Below are positions 37,606 to 51,689 of a stretch of DNA of 64,000 bases, one piece after another. Where the stretch lies: assembly GCF_043641665.1 (NCBI RefSeq), contig NC_092200.1, positions 16,377,694 to 16,441,693 of the forward strand. The letters are read 5' to 3'. The notes beneath the pieces were generated by a model. It had not been told where the DNA came from. It did not search any database and worked only from the letters and a program-made list of their open reading frames with translations. Within the stretch, counting starts at the first letter, position 1. Every line of letters begins with the position of its first letter. Both the position numbers and the translations under genes were made by a program. The stretch comes from Enoplosus armatus. Taxonomy: Eukaryota > Chordata > Actinopteri > Centrarchiformes > Enoplosidae.

Positions 37606-38269
37606 TACAGTATGTTAAAGCAGAGTCTTATTTAAAATGACTTTCATCTTAACAGCCTGGAAAGCCAAGACAAATGAGGCCAATACAAGTTTTATAGCCG
37701 GATGCGATTAAGACATTACACCGCCTTACGTGTTATCATTTACAGTATAGCAATATTCCATGAAGCCTGCATGTCATGGTTTTTTTTTTTTTATGTGCAT
37801 TGCAGCCTTTCATTTCTATAGCTGAAAGTGTTATTGCCATTTCATTTTGCTCTGTTTTCTCAGCTGCACGGCCACAGTGTTGCGTTTCACTCCAGAAAAG
37901 GAAGTGCTGATCAGTGCTTGGAGTGCAGAATGCACGTCTTTTCAGTGATGAATTGCACACTCCTTGATAAGCAGGAGATTTATTGAAATTAATACACATC
38001 GGAATGTTGATTCAGAAGATTAGAGTTGTTACAACCTGAGAGGCTGGACGAGATCTTTCTGCTGTGTTTTTATCACGATGGAATGTTGACGGTGTTTGAA
38101 GGATGGAACATCTATGCATGGATCAAGCCTTCTGTTGTCTGTCCAGGTGTGGAGGGGGGATGTGATGCTGCACAGTGCAGCAATCTTTACCTTCACCCTC
38201 TCCTTCTGTGTCTTCTGTGTCCCCAGTTTGTCTCTCTGTGTTTGTGTGTTTGTGGGTGTGTCGTTCTAG

Positions 38270-38650
38270 CCCGGCAGCTCACCTGTTCCTGCCCTCCACA
38301 CCTGTCTACAATCATGCTCATCACACTCTGTATATCAACCCCGGCTGCCCTTCGGCCCGTTGTTGTTCCAGTCCCTGTGGTAGCTACACTCTCTGAGTGA
38401 AACTCTAATATCGCCACAAGCAGTATCTCCTCGTCTTTTGTGCATCTTCTAATGCTTCTTAGTTTCCTGCGCTCCAGGAAGCCTGTCGGCTCGCCGGTTT
38501 GCCTGTTCACCTGCCTGCCTACTCACCAGCTACTCCCTACACTCAACTTCCTCTGCCTCCACGGCGTCCAGCCACACACTCTCCCTGGTCCTTCCCCTCT
38601 TCAGTAACTCCTGCAATAAACCTGTGACACTTTCACCTGCCTCTTCCAGA
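38270..38650 (+). repeat. Degenerate interspersed repeat, polyadenylated or LTR-like
   Basis: C/T-rich sequence with CCACACCTGTCTACAATCAT, TCTGTATATCAACCCCGGCT, CCTGCCTACTCACCAGC and a terminal CCTGCAATAAACCTGTGAC. The layout (short TATA-like stretch, pyrimidine-rich body, AATAAA near the end) resembles a teleost repeat seen as a solo LTR or retroposon. No coding sequence is present. Confidence 0.4.
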
Positions 38651-41600
38651 CATTAGGAACCCCACTGAGGTGGAAGGAAATGGCTCCATAACATAACATA
38701 AGCAACTGCACCATAAGCATAAAGAGAGCAGTTACAAAACATCAATGTGCTTTCTCAATCTGTGTGAACAAAGTTGGAAGATATTTACAGGCACAAAAGC
38801 ACTCTGCAAAAGATCTTCACCTTATCGAGCCAAGTTTATGATTGAATCCTGGAACCTTATAAAAGGAGTGAAATAAATCTGCCAGCGCATTATGAATATT
38901 TAAGTTATGCTCCAACAGATGTCAGCTTGTCTAAAAATCCAAGAGATATGTATTATAGAACAAAGAATGAGGCAGGTCACTGCACTAGAGTCAAGACAAA
39001 TGAAATACAAGAAAAGTACTTGGGGCCATTTCCCACCTCAGCCCGTAGACTTTAGATGCTGATGATGTCACAAACATGAAAGTGAAAGAAATGAAAGAAG
39101 AAAAAACAGTTCTGAGACACAAATTGGTATTCGTATTTTGGACCTTTCTCTAATCTTGACTAATTTCTCTAATCTTCTCTAATCTTGCTGTAAAGCGTGT
39201 GATCTGTGACACAACGAAATAACAATAACAACAGAGCATTATATGAAATGATTCATATTGTCAGCTTTTTAAACAGAGGCCACGAGGATCTTTCTTAAAT
39301 CTGTTTTAATAAAATTCAACTTTAACTCAATTACAAACAGTGATGATTTCATATGAAGTAGATTTGATGGGGTTTCATAGGCCTCACTTATATATGTATT
39401 ATACTGTATTGTCTTACTGAAAACAATAGCGTTGTAGCAAAAATAGATAACTACTCACCAAATATGTCATTAAAAAAAAAAGGGACATAAATCTGAGAAA
39501 ACGGCACGCCACACTATCAAGAGAATAGCAAGAGAACAAGAAAGCTGACTTCAGTCATATCGCTGATGGCAGCAGTTACTGACACAAGTTTAGTTTCCAC
39601 CAAAGTTTAATTATACTCAAGGAGGCACCCATTGGGAGAGACGTGTCACACTACCTCAGGGGGTGTTGAATCTCACAGGTTAAACATAGAGCGAGAAGCG
39701 TGGGCCGCCGCTCCACCTGCTATTCTCCATTACACTCGGCAACGGACAGACTCTACACAGACGCAGACAAGCAAATGTGTCCTGTACACACAAACATTTA
39801 CATAGACATATGAAGAAAAGGATTTGTCTGGAAACTGGTGGGAGGCTGCAGCTCTCTGCTTTCATTTCACTCCAGAATTCACAGTGCTTAGCATTCAGTG
39901 ACGGAAAGGATGGGAAGTAATTGTCTTCCCTTCAGACACCCCAGACCCCTGACGGCTGTCATGACCACAGCATCTAGTGTAGGAGCAGAGGGAATGGAGG
40001 GGGAAGAGAAAGACAATGTGACAGTGACAGAATAAGACACAGCAGAGCCATGTTTCCATCCACTGTCAAGCAGATGCTATGTTGCAAAAACAAGCCTCTC
40101 CAGGACTCAGTGGTGACATTGCTATCACTATTTATCGCAATCAGCACGTTTGTCATATTCTAGGCTTCCATCTAAATACAAAACAAACTGCCCCTGACTG
40201 ATTCCAGTTACAGATTTGACATAAAAACTCGTAAATACAGTACAAGGAAGCTGTGGGCGAACTGACTAGTGAGCTGCCTGGATAACACATTCAAGGCTAA
40301 TGACTAATAGTCAATGTGTTTTTAACAAAGAGTACAGTCTGCAGTTGGTTTCCTGCTTGCTGTTACCTTTGTTAGCTACTCAAGTCAGAAAATACAGATA
40401 TCGTCAACAAGGTGGGACGTGGTGGAGCTGAAATGGGATGCGGCAACCACCACGCCTTAGAATGATAGCCTGGCTCAATCTAGGCAAAAGCCCCCCCAAA
40501 CCACTTCTGTTTAAGCCTCACTGTCTCTGTGATGGGAATTTTTTTTTTTTCCGTATTGCCACCAACAGCATAGCACATCTGGTGAGACACTGGAGATATT
40601 CTGATTTGCATTCCAGGCATCCTGATTGGCTTGCCAGGACAGTGTCTGAATGGGTACTTCCTCGACCCAAAATCCCATAATCAACGCAGCGACATCACAC
40701 TCTGGAAATTATGGGAGACAGCAGGAAGTAGGCAGGATGATTGGTTTCACTCACGCCTTTGGGCACAGTCCGGGTGACTGTATCTACTTTATTATAGGTC
40801 AGTGATGGAAACCCAGCTGGTGGGACAGACAGAAGGCAGAAGGAAGAACTTTCGAGATGTTGGGGGCAGTTTCGTCAAGTTTTGGAACATTTCCTCCTCC
40901 ACTTTAGTTTGATTGTGCAGGTGACCACACTCAGCTGGCACCCAAACGCCGGCACCGAGGCGAAATGCACGCCGGCCTTTGCCGAAGAGAGCTGTGGTGT
41001 AGTCAGGAGTGAGTGGGAAGGTAATCCAAGCCAGCTACGGGAAACAACCCGAAAAGTTTTTTTATGGGCGTAAGGAGACAGATGTTGACATTTGATAGCC
41101 AGCAGTTACTCGTAGTTCAGCATAACAAAATGAGGGAAAATCTCGACAGACGCTCAGCTCTTTCTTTGGAAAAGCTAAATTACAGCAAAGAGTGCGGCTA
41201 AGTCCATCATGCTTATACTCATGTGAGACAGACAGGGGTTGAGACTGATGAAACTCCTCTTCCAGCGATGCTGAGCCCCACTTCGTCCAGACTTGGAGTC
41301 ACGTGGAGGGCTTAAGGCTAGCTGCTGCAGCTAAGCTTCCGCCACTGCTGATCTGTCTAAGAGCAACAAGACACGGAGAAAGAGAGAAGAGAGAGAGAGA
41401 GAGACAGAGGGGTCCCTCTCTGTCGGTGGTGGCGGTGAGGGGGAGCGGAGGCAGGATTAGGAAGATGGATTTGGATGCTGGTGAAGGGTAGCCAAACGGT
41501 GAGAATTAAGGGAAAACAGTGAGCAGTAGGGCTTATCAAGGCAAGTGAGATTTAGCAAGGCCTGAAAGCAGTCTTCTGCGTGATGCTGAGCAGTAAAACC

Positions 41601-43818
41601 TGGCTGCTGCAGCTGAGGCCCTGTGTGCCCGTGAGCGGGTGGAAGACCCCCATCTAACCTCCCACCAAACACAATAACATTTTTATACGCGCTCCGTTTA
41701 AAGCCTTTATTTTAACTTGAACTTTTCTTTGAGAAAGAATTGATATCTTCTACAGTGACGTGTCGTGAAGGTACGTTTCAGGCTTACAGCCTTCGTGGCT
41801 TGTTTGTGTCTCTGCCTTCATGTCTTTTGGTGCTCTTTCAGTTTGGCTCCATCTCCGAGTGCCAGTGGTTACAGCGATGAGAAAATAATTCAACTTCACG
41901 ATTAAATAATCGTGTCTGCCTACTGAGCACATTCAGGCTTCATTTTGGGACATGGCAGCCCATGAGGTGCGTTTGGAAGCCTGTTTAGAGGTTTCACTTT
42001 TGTTCACGTAAACAAGCGAGAATTGAAAAAACACGTCTCTGAATCTGCACGCAGACAGATCAAGAAGCAACAACGCCCACTGGAACACAAAAAAAAAAGG
42101 TTTTAAACTGACAGCCTTCTTGGACTCTACAGAAGATTTGCTGAATTTCCAGACATTGCTGTCAACCTCTGGGTATTAGCGTCAGGGTGGCACGATGCGG
42201 AACACTGACCCACTCTTCCCTTTGGCATAACAAAACGGCAAAGAGGGCATCTCAAACATGCAGGATTTGTCTCATTTTAATATTTAGCACATGGCCTGCT
42301 TCCTCACATGTGGGGTGCCAAAGAAACAAACCATTTTTCCATAATTCAACCAAGTGTAGCTGAGAAATGATCCATGGCCGTGTTTCTTATTTGTGAAACA
42401 CCATAATACCACCTCAGTGGACAGGTTTTTTTTTAATTTAAGACACAATGGGCTACTCCCTGATCCCTCTTTAATGAATTACTAAATGTCCCATCTCATC
42501 ACTGTAACATTTCTGAAGCTGCCCATGCAACAAGTTTTAAATGCCGTGCGTGTATCGTGGCTAAAGAAGTTCGGTAAATGAGAAAACATTTGAATACAAA
42601 AGGTCAGTAACTAACTAAGGCTGTCAGACACATCACTCCTCTTATGCAAACGAGCTCGTCTTCCTAAAAGAGCTTTAATTTTCACCTCGCTTCTTTACTA
42701 AATAAAGGGTGTTCGCTAATACCTGGAGGCATGCCGCAGAATAATTTACACTAGTGAGATGAAAAGGGTGTCAGGGAATTAATTACGGTATTAAAGGTGC
42801 AGATAGCAACAGTCTCAATGCCTCTGAGAGAAGAAAACAGAGAAGAAGAAAGACAAAAAGAGAGATCGGTGTGTCGGAAGTTATCTCTGCCCTGCAGCAT
42901 AATGGGAGTGTTAAACACAACTAAACACTTCAAAATGCGATTCGGTACAGGGAGCGGCGCTGAGTGGAACGACCTCTACTTTACGTCTGAGTACAGTTAT
43001 AGATCACCTCCACTCTCTCCCCCCCCCCTCTATCTTTCTTTTAGTTCCAACTTCAGCAGATGGTGCAGAGTTTAAATGCCTTTTTTTTTTTTCTCTTCCT
43101 ACTACATGTGACGGTACACAAGAAGCCGACGCTCTTTCATCTCCAGCTGATTGCTGGGACGTTATTGCTTTGACTGAGGGTGACAGTAGCTGTCACGGCT
43201 GTCAAACGGCTGGGCCTGCAGCATATCAAACCGTAGGTTATAGTGTGACTGGTGACATGCTCAATCAGCCATTAAAGAGAAATCACTGTCAGCGGTACAT
43301 GGCTGCTGACAATCAGTCATCACAGATAGGAGGCTCACAGGCCCAATTGGACTCAAGGTGATGGCAAGGAAAGTTTGTGGTTTGAGGTGAGACCGGCATG
43401 TGAGTTTTCTCATGTGCAGTAAGAGTGTTGCTCTTTTATTAAATATTGGATATCAGCCAATCAAATGGTCCTCTTCCAACATGATGGAGAGTCCTGCCTG
43501 GCCTGTGACAGCCCCTCACTGTGTGGAGGTCACTGTGCGTGTCCTGTGTTGTCCCCCACTATAGGAGCATGTAGGGAGGAGTTGAGGATCAGCAGTGGGA
43601 ATATGTGGCGCCTTTCTCTGGCTTAATGTCCACCAACAGAGGGTCACCATGTGCAGAAGCTGTCAAACACGCAACATTCAGAATTTGCCACTGGATATGG
43701 TTTTGACAGTCAAAGTCAAATATTCTTTTTCAAATTACTTCCAAAATACAACCAGCCCATCATTTCAGGTCCTCATGATTTCAATTACACTGTCAAATTC
43801 TGTTTTGAAAACTAGGGG
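38651..43818. other. Intergenic, no gene found
   Basis: Unique-looking sequence with a small CTCTAATCTT tandem array at 39149-39190, a GA-rich tract at 41378-41405 and short homopolymers. No exon-like open frame with splice borders was recognised. CNE-like texture appears around 42440-42780. Confidence 0.55.
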
Positions 43819-43905
43819 CAGAGGTGGAAGAAGTTCTCAGATCCTTTACATAACCAAAAGTAACAATACAACAATATAAAAATTATACATTACAAGTAAA
43901 AGCGG
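43819..43905. mobile_element. Truncated MITE end, related to the 20809 element, opposite orientation
   Basis: The fragment begins CAGAGGTGGAAGAAGTTCTC and continues ATCCTTTACATAACCAAAAG. This corresponds to the reverse complement of the right end of the element at 20809-21488 (AGTACTTCTTCCACC). After about 90 bp the similarity stops, and no second terminus was found nearby. Confidence 0.65.
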
Positions 43906-46900
43906 ATACCCTCAGGCTTTGTTTAATGTAATGTTACTTTCCCAGTATATAACACATATACTGTATATATCACAAAACTCAGTTGCTGGTGCCCACAGAC
44001 GTCTGACCGTTCACTGTTGATTCCAGCCTTTAATGCTTTGGATGTTAGCTTTTCCCCATCGTATCACAGCTCAACCCATTCATAGCAGATATCTGCATAG
44101 CAGATTATCCTAGCCTTAGCATTAGCACATAGTGACCCTTGTGGCTCAGCAGATAAGAAAAAACTACTAAATGGAAAATGATTTAAACTGAGAATATTAC
44201 ATTAAAGATATTGAATACAACCTTCCATGTTAATATTTTCCTTTCCAAAGCTAGTCCACTCTTGGTTTGGGGACAATAAACAAAACAATAAACTTTTCCA
44301 TAACCACTCTATAAAAGTTTTACATTGAAGCAGAAGTGAACAATTTGGGGTCACACTTAAATCCAAACCAGCGCACACAAGACTGATGTAAGAGACTGAA
44401 ACAGCCCCCAGAGAAATACCTTCAAATGCCAAGAGCTGTAGTCAGAGATTGAGTCCAGGTCCGTCCACAGTGGAATATTACAGTTAGGCTGTAACACTGC
44501 ACAGAGGGCCATGCTCCCCATAAAACATCAATTGGAGCTTTCCGAATCACCCATGACTTACCCGACAGGTCAAGTATAAACCGGCCTTTGAAACTGCAGG
44601 TTTGGTGTTACAAGTTAGGCCAGCCATCGCAGAAACTTTTCCGACATGAAAGGAAGTTTGGGTGGAGGCAGGTGGAGTGTCACGTACTGCTGCCGTGCCG
44701 CTGGTCAGTAAAACAAACAGAGGACAAAAGGCAATGAGGAAAACAAGACCGTGTCCAGTCACAAAGGAGAAAGAAAAGAAAAGAGTCGAGCCCTGAGGGT
44801 AGAAACACAAGGTGCCTGTCAAACATATTGCAAGGCTCATAAAAGCTCATTCCAGGGGTTAACAGCTGGCTGGTGCAGGAGGGGGGGAGGGAGGAGGTAA
44901 GATGAGGATGAGGTGCAGGTGGAACAGAGGGGAAAAGCGACTAACCTTAATCCCCTAAACTTTCTCCTGAAGGAAGCACTTTTTTAATTCCAGACTCATC
45001 CTTCCCTGGGGAGGGACTGTTATCAGCTGATTCTTTCTTCCTCCCCCTCCCCACCCCCCCCCATCAACCCCCTCCCCGCCCCTGTTTTTCTTTCCCCCCT
45101 TCCCGCTCTGCGATGCATCTGCCAGGTGTGATAAGGCAGACAAACGTTACCTTTACAGGGCTATTAAAACCATTTCCCCCCGCAGTTTTGAAATGATTAT
45201 CGCCTTAGGCCCACGGTTACAGGTTAGCTGATAGCTCACCTCCATCTGCCCATATCTGGGTGACTCTTTGAGGCTTAGGGCTGGCTGGGTGGTTGAAGAT
45301 TATATGCGTTGCTTAAACTGCTTGAATACCAGGGGGAAAACGGCAAAGGTGGGAGGGAGGGAGAAGAAAAAAGGGGAGGAAGAAATGAAAAGAGCAGGAG
45401 TCCTGACATCCACAATGCTGTGGCGGATGATAAGGGATACAGTGACAGCTCTGCCTCCCTCTGTCTGGGGCTTGGTCTGACTTTATGTGGGACACATTGT
45501 CAAGTAAAGGGCAGTCGCAGTCAGTCTTGAAGGAAGGCGGATGATCTTTTTTTTTTTTTTTTTTTTTGGCTTTCAAGAATTTTCTGCATTGTTCGAGGAT
45601 ATATCCTTAATTTGTTATAAATTGGATTACAGTAAGATACCAGTCTTGATTTGAAAACACCTTAGGCAGTGATTGTTAGGTGGAAGAACAGATTTTTTTT
45701 CACACCGAATAGAATGAGATTCCTCAAAAGACGGAAGCCGTCTCATTTACAAACTTGAAAACTGCTTACAGAAGGAATTTGTTAGCCGCTGAGACAGCTA
45801 CAGTATCTATCCTCCAGTGTGGATGCTTCCTGCCAGCCAGCACTGTCTCCTAAATCCTCTCAAGCATCACGTCTGCTCCATAGAGATATCACCACCAACG
45901 CCAGCCGCTGCTGGCTTCCTCCCATTACCTGCTCCTCACTTATCTGTCTGTGGCTGACTGATGGTCTCCTTTATTTCTGCTCATTTCCCGCTGCCCATTA
46001 GAACGTGTCACGTATTGGCAGTCGATCTGGGTCAAATGTGATCTTCTTTTCTATTATCATATATATTTTAAATGCAGACACAGGGCACAAAAAGACAATG
46101 CCGGCTTCACATTCTTAAAGGGAACTTCTTTTGAGCTATCAAGAGGAAATGCTAAGTGACTGACGCTGAGGCTGAAGTGTTCATTAACTCTGCAAAAGGT
46201 GGAAACAGCTCTCCTTTAGCCACTCTGTAACCCTCCTAACAGAATAATCTGACAGCTGAGCCACTTAATTGAGGTAGCAACGAATATATATTAACATTAA
46301 TTTAATTGCACTCAGAGAATTTCCTCTCTAATTGACCTTGGCCCCTTTACAGCATAATTACGAAGACTGTCACTTTTGCTCACCGCAGCCAGACACATCC
46401 TGTAAGGTCACTGACCCTGCAATCTGCATAAAGAATTAAACAGGTGATAAAGCAGGGCTTACAACAGCCTAATGACGAAGTATCAGCCGGTAGAACCTGC
46501 AAATTCATTTTTAATGTAAACCCTAATAACAAGTCGTGTGGGAACTAGTAAGTGCGTGGCTAATAAGACCAACTGGGAGGCATAAAGGTTACTGAAATAA
46601 AAACCAGCTGTCTGTTGTCTTGGTGCATTTGCGCGCACATATTACGCCAAATGGAAACTGCCGAGAGCTGAAACCGACATGACTTACGGATAAATGTTTT
46701 TATGGTCGATGCTAAATGCAAAAATCACTTGTTACTTTGCATTTAAGACGAGGGTAATCGCTCCTTTGGGGGCAGCTAGTTGGCCCCTTACGGAGGTATT
46801 TAGACATCTAAATAAAGGCTTGGTTTATGATCAAGAATGATGAGAATAAAAAATCCGTCCACTGCCATCGAGCTGAGAGCAGATTAAGACAGAGTCCTTC

Positions 46901-47342
46901 CTTAGCTCAGTGTACAGAGTGATTTGTCACTTTACATGTCCTCTGCTGTTTCCTCTGAGCATGCGAGAGGCTGCTAACTTGTTATTCTATGCAATAACAT
47001 AACAAAGCACCTTTGACTGGAGTAGCTCCTTTAACCAGAGCTTCTAGCCAGTGGTTCACCGGAGGTGATTGGAACTGCTCAGCCATGCAGTCGAGAGCCT
47101 GCCGAGAGCTTTTCACCCCAGCGTTTAATGAGCTATGTTCAGGTCCACTCCACATCCATCCCAGTCCATTATTGGCTCCAAAAAGCTTTCAAAATGTCGT
47201 TTGAGCACTCTCTCTACTTAAGCAATAGCCTATTCATAAGAGTGCCAACGGTCCTTCTCAAAAAGGGCCATTTGAATTGTGAATTCAGATTAAACAATTG
47301 AAAAAAAACACACATCTTGGCCAGTGAACTTGGTACAAGGAC
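43906..47342. other. Intergenic, no gene found
   Basis: No gene was recognised. Contents include a C-rich/G-poor tract at 45040-45105, a poly-T run at 45547-45567 and a constrained-looking block at 46200-46860. Confidence 0.55.
46200..46860. promoter_or_regulatory. Candidate conserved non-coding cluster
   Basis: Repeat-free sequence containing CACTTAATTGAGG, ACATTAATTTAATTGCACTC, CTAATTGACCTTGGC (a TGACCTTG nuclear-receptor-like half site), GCATAATTACG and TTACTTTGCATTTAAG. The homeodomain-type motif density exceeds that of neighbouring sequence. Inferred only. Confidence 0.3.
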
Positions 47343-47372
47343 TTGATTGATTGATTGATTGATTGATTGATG
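47343..47372. repeat. (TTGA)n tetranucleotide microsatellite
   Basis: About seven tandem TTGA units, perfect. Confidence 0.95.
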
Positions 47373-47869
47373 AATACTAATACTGGTCTCGGCATTCTCA
47401 TCACAAGTGAAATTACACTGAGGTATTATGCTATTGTGTCTGACCAGGGCAATAACGTGGCCATAAATTCAGCTGCCATCGTCACTCTCATTGCCCCACT
47501 TTTAGGTTGGACACGTTTTTATTGAGAGAACAGAAACTGAATCCGCAAGATGCTCTCAGGATTAATTGGAGGCCTCATAGGTGTTTTAAAGCATCCGTTC
47601 TCCTGCGTCGGAGCCCCCAGGGGTGTTGTTTTCTCCGCCATGGTGTTATGAGGAAATTTCTGGTAATGAAAAAAAACAACATTGTGAACCAAGCCTGGAG
47701 TCCTGCGCTGGCTCCCCAGGGAGATGAGAACATCTTATGAGTGAGGCCTCTCAATAATGGAGTTCACTATTAATCATCTCCCTTACATGTTCGCTTTGTG
47801 TTTCCTTTCTATTTCACAGAGTATCCATTCTTCTCAACCAGAAAAAAAATCCCTCTGCCACTACCATTC

Positions 47870-48230
47870 AAGTAATTCTCGTCCTTCCTGCCTCATAATA
47901 AAGGGATTATTGGCAAATGTATCTCTGCCCCGACTGTGAATGCCTTGAATACATGGAGTCCATCAACAATTAAACGCCAACACGGCACAGAATGGCTCTG
48001 TGGCAAGGCGCTGATGCTCACCTTGATACAATTATTTCATTTTGAGGAACAGATGCAATTAGATTTGGAAGACATGAAAATGGGAGAAATCAATGGTCCG
48101 GCCAAATGTTGGCTCTGAATCAGCCAGCGTGTTTTTCCAGGAGTCAAATTGGACACATCTTCATAGACATATTTATAAGCAAACCAGGAGAATTAGCGGT
48201 GAATGTTAAATGAGGCTTTTCAAAGAAAAA
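47870..48230. promoter_or_regulatory. Candidate conserved non-coding block
   Basis: It contains ATAATAAAGGGATTATTGGC, CAACAATTAAACGCC, ATACAATTATTTCATTTTG, GCAATTAGATTTGG and AGAATTAGCGG in unique sequence without repeats. Inferred only. Confidence 0.28.
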
Positions 48231-51200
48231 AAAAACCCAGGCATTTACATAAAAGGGGAGCACAAGGCTGAAACACAACAATAATGACACGCTTGACCTT
48301 TGGTAGTGTAAAGATGTTTTAGCTTGATTTATTCAAGTTTCATTTCAATGTGAACATGTACGGTAGAAAAAAAGAATCAGCCATAGTAGTCAATGTACTG
48401 ATGTATTGTACCGTATTTCTAGACTCATCAAATTTAAACCCCGAAGCATTTTAAATGTGAAGACTCGTAATATGTCTTTCTTTGGATTATGAAGGGCTCC
48501 CAACAGCCCAGTGTCCCTGAGCAGGACGATTCTGTGCTTCACAATTTAATATATACACAATGTAAATGTTCAGTGCCACAATATTTCCCTAACCTTAAAC
48601 CTACCATAGTTTCCTTGAGCAGATGTAGGATGTAATCTAGGGTTTTGCAGAATCGCTCCCACACAGAACAAATACATGTTTCAATGACTATAAAATGTCT
48701 TTTTACAAGTTTGTACCGATACATTTAAGCCATCAAGGAAAATATATTCAATCACATTCATTAAGCCAAGTTATTTAGCAAAATTGATGTCTAGTCCACA
48801 CATGTACATGGGTGTTTTTGAAAAGGTGTTTTTTTTTCCCGCACTAGCACGCTTTTAAAAAATAATCTCCATCCAAATGAAAAGCAAAAACACGATTGAA
48901 GCGCTGTTGTCAAGAGCATGCCAAACCAACAGGTGCCTGAAGCTATCACCGGTGGTCACCCAACTAGAGGTCCAACAGAGCACCAAGTTAAAGGTCCCGG
49001 GAGATACCACGTGACAATTAGTGTAGGTGTGTTAGTGAACTTTAATCTTCTGTTCAGGTTTCATATGATTCTGTTGTAATGGGTAGCATAAAGACTATTT
49101 GATAGTAGTGTTGTATTATGTATTTTAATGTATTTATTGTGTAGTTTGCTGTCAGGTGAGGGGCAGATTTCCCTGTACTGCGGTAGGGGTCGAGGTCGTT
49201 ACCAGTGGCAGGCCAGTTTCAATCAAGCCTGGCTACTGGCAGAGGAGCACATGCTGTCGTCGTCGTCCGCAGTGCTTTGTGTGAAGATGTGTGCTATTTT
49301 GAAATCATGTCGTCATTGTTGGTGTAATAAATACCTGCTTGGTCTACACCTAAACTCTGCCGCCTCAAGACTCCTGCTGCTACGTGTGGACTAGGCCTCA
49401 ATCTGGCAGCACTTGAGTGGCAGCTTTATAATTGGCAAGCATCCAACCTTACCGCCTTAACAAACCCAGAGGAAATATGTCAACTTATTTGCCTGAATGT
49501 GATTAGAAATGAAACATAATGGACACACACATCCACCCGAAGAAATTACATTCATGACAATTTACTAGCTATGTTTGACATGGACTCGTGGTCGATATTT
49601 GCACATCTCCACTGTGTTTGGAAATCGTTTTTTAGCTTGCCTGTTTGCTTCAGACTTCTTTAACTAGCTTGCTAATAGACTGAATCCAACCTTGATGGCT
49701 TGCAGTAATAAATGACCAAATATTTCCAGCTGAAAAGAGGATTTGTTCCGTTCAACTATGTAATAAAAGCTGGAATGTCCTCATCTAGAACTCACAGTTT
49801 AGTCTTTTATTTTCTAAAACTAACCAGGCAAGGTCGTGATGTCCAATGGCCATGATGTTGGCCATAAACGGCCAAATCTGCGTCCTCAGAAACGATTTAA
49901 TCTAATCACTGCTTTTATAACCAAGCAGCAACTGTTGCCTGATCGCAGTCTCCATTCAGGTCTGCGGCACTGAATGTAACACTGCTGCAGGTTGTATGAG
50001 CTGCTCATCATTACTTATTTACATTGTTTACTCTGACTGTTCAGAGCAGGGGGCACCACTGGAGGAGGAGGGGGTGGCTGAATGATTCAGAGGCCCAGAG
50101 CTCGACGGGGGGCCCTGAAACATGCCAGGGATTTTACATATTTATAGAGTCAGAGGTGTTGCTGAGCTGTTTGCGGTAGCCCCAGAGGTCAAGCTTCAGT
50201 AACATCACGGCATCGCGTGTTACCTCACATATGCTTTGTTACCTTTTACGAGCACCGAGGAGCAGAAACACGTGCCCGAAACGGGTCATGTCTTTGTTAC
50301 ACTCTCACCCATACTGAATGGATAAGAGAGCATGTGGCTAGCATGTCAATTCTTTTAGGAGGTTTGTTTTGGACAACGATCGTGGAAATGAAAGCGCAAA
50401 GTTATAATCGTTTGTTTGGAGAGTCGGATTAGGTTTTTGGAAAGCCAAACTTAATAAAAGTGTATCTGCACGAGCCAAAAGCATATTTGCGCTGCCAAAA
50501 TCAGAATGTTGTGCTATCACATCTAAGAGGTTACCACCACAGATACAGCAGTTTCGCATATGTTCTTTATGTGTACAGTGCGTGCCAACAGTTAATCGCA
50601 CTATTTCCTGTAATTCCAGTCCCCTGGTGAGCAGATGACTGATGCCCAAACAGCAGACGTTCTCGAGAATGAAAAAAAAAAAAAAAAAGAAAAGAAAGAA
50701 AGCAACACACAATATCCTAGACGCCGCTGATGAAGAGCACATTTTCAGAGAGCCTGATCTTGGGGAAGAGGAGCCGACATCAAAAGCTTTTCGTAATTAT
50801 TTAGGAAAAGAGGAGTTATATGTTTAAGGATTTCAAAGTCCTATATGTCCTCTGAATATGTTTATCTGATCGGCGTCCAAAAAACTGGCTTCCATCAGGA
50901 GCGATTGAGGTAATTTTGCAAGAGCTGCTTGCTTTTTTTCGCCCTGTCTCATCTGCAGCTTCTCTTAGGAGGGGCGTCTGAGCTGATGCCCCCTGGGTGC
51001 CGCTTCTGCAGGCTTTAAAACAAAAATAGGAGAACCCACAACTCAAGTCTCTCTTCAATTAGATGACTTAATTTGCACATGACATGATACAGTGTGTTGA
51101 TGCCTGTCCAAGGACTCTGTATTTTGTACCAGTAAGCAACTAGTATTTGAGTTTTATCAGCTTTTGTCAGTCTCCACTGGCATGTGTGAGGCAATTTATT

Positions 51201-51689
51201 AGATGTTTAAAGTGCTTTTATGTTGTGTTTTTATAGTGTGCGTGTTTATCGTAAACCATGTCTGTGAGGCACATTTTCTTTACGGGAAAATTAGAATTTG
51301 GATTCAATTGAATTGAAATGTTTTGTTTCAGAGGGCCGGCCAACATCAGAAGCTAAATGTTTATTACTCGTTTTGAAAGGAAACTGCAACTTGAACAGAC
51401 CTTTCTAGGCGAGGGCCTGTTCGGATCATATTTCCTAATTATCCTGACATACTCCAGCCTACACGGTGCTAATCAGCACTCAAGAGTGTTCGGGGGCATT
51501 GAAAGGGGAAGGAAAAGAGCATGGTGGAGAGTGCTCACCTTCTTAACCAAAGGTTTATTCTCAGCCGCTGTTGCCTTGGTGAGCCGGCCCCCGCTGCGAG
51601 CAAAAGCGTGCTACATTATCAGTTCACCAGGCTTTGAGAAGCTGCAGCGTCACACAGAGCTCAATGGGCTCCCCTCTTAGCGTGCAGAT

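Larger units (their letters stand above)
31665..38269. other. Intergenic, candidate regulatory blocks and simple repeats
   Basis: No gene was recognised. The region has a compound AT/TG microsatellite (32873-32940), a possible retroelement tail with ATAGAACTTTACTGATCC near 32800, a poly-A run (34701-34722), three poly-G runs, a (AC)n tract (36270-36296), a diverged tandem duplication (36461-37053) and several constrained-looking blocks listed separately. Confidence 0.6.

Noticed and set aside
51357..51680. 107-codon plus-strand open frame
   Set aside because: No family signature. It overlaps sequence with non-coding conserved-element texture.
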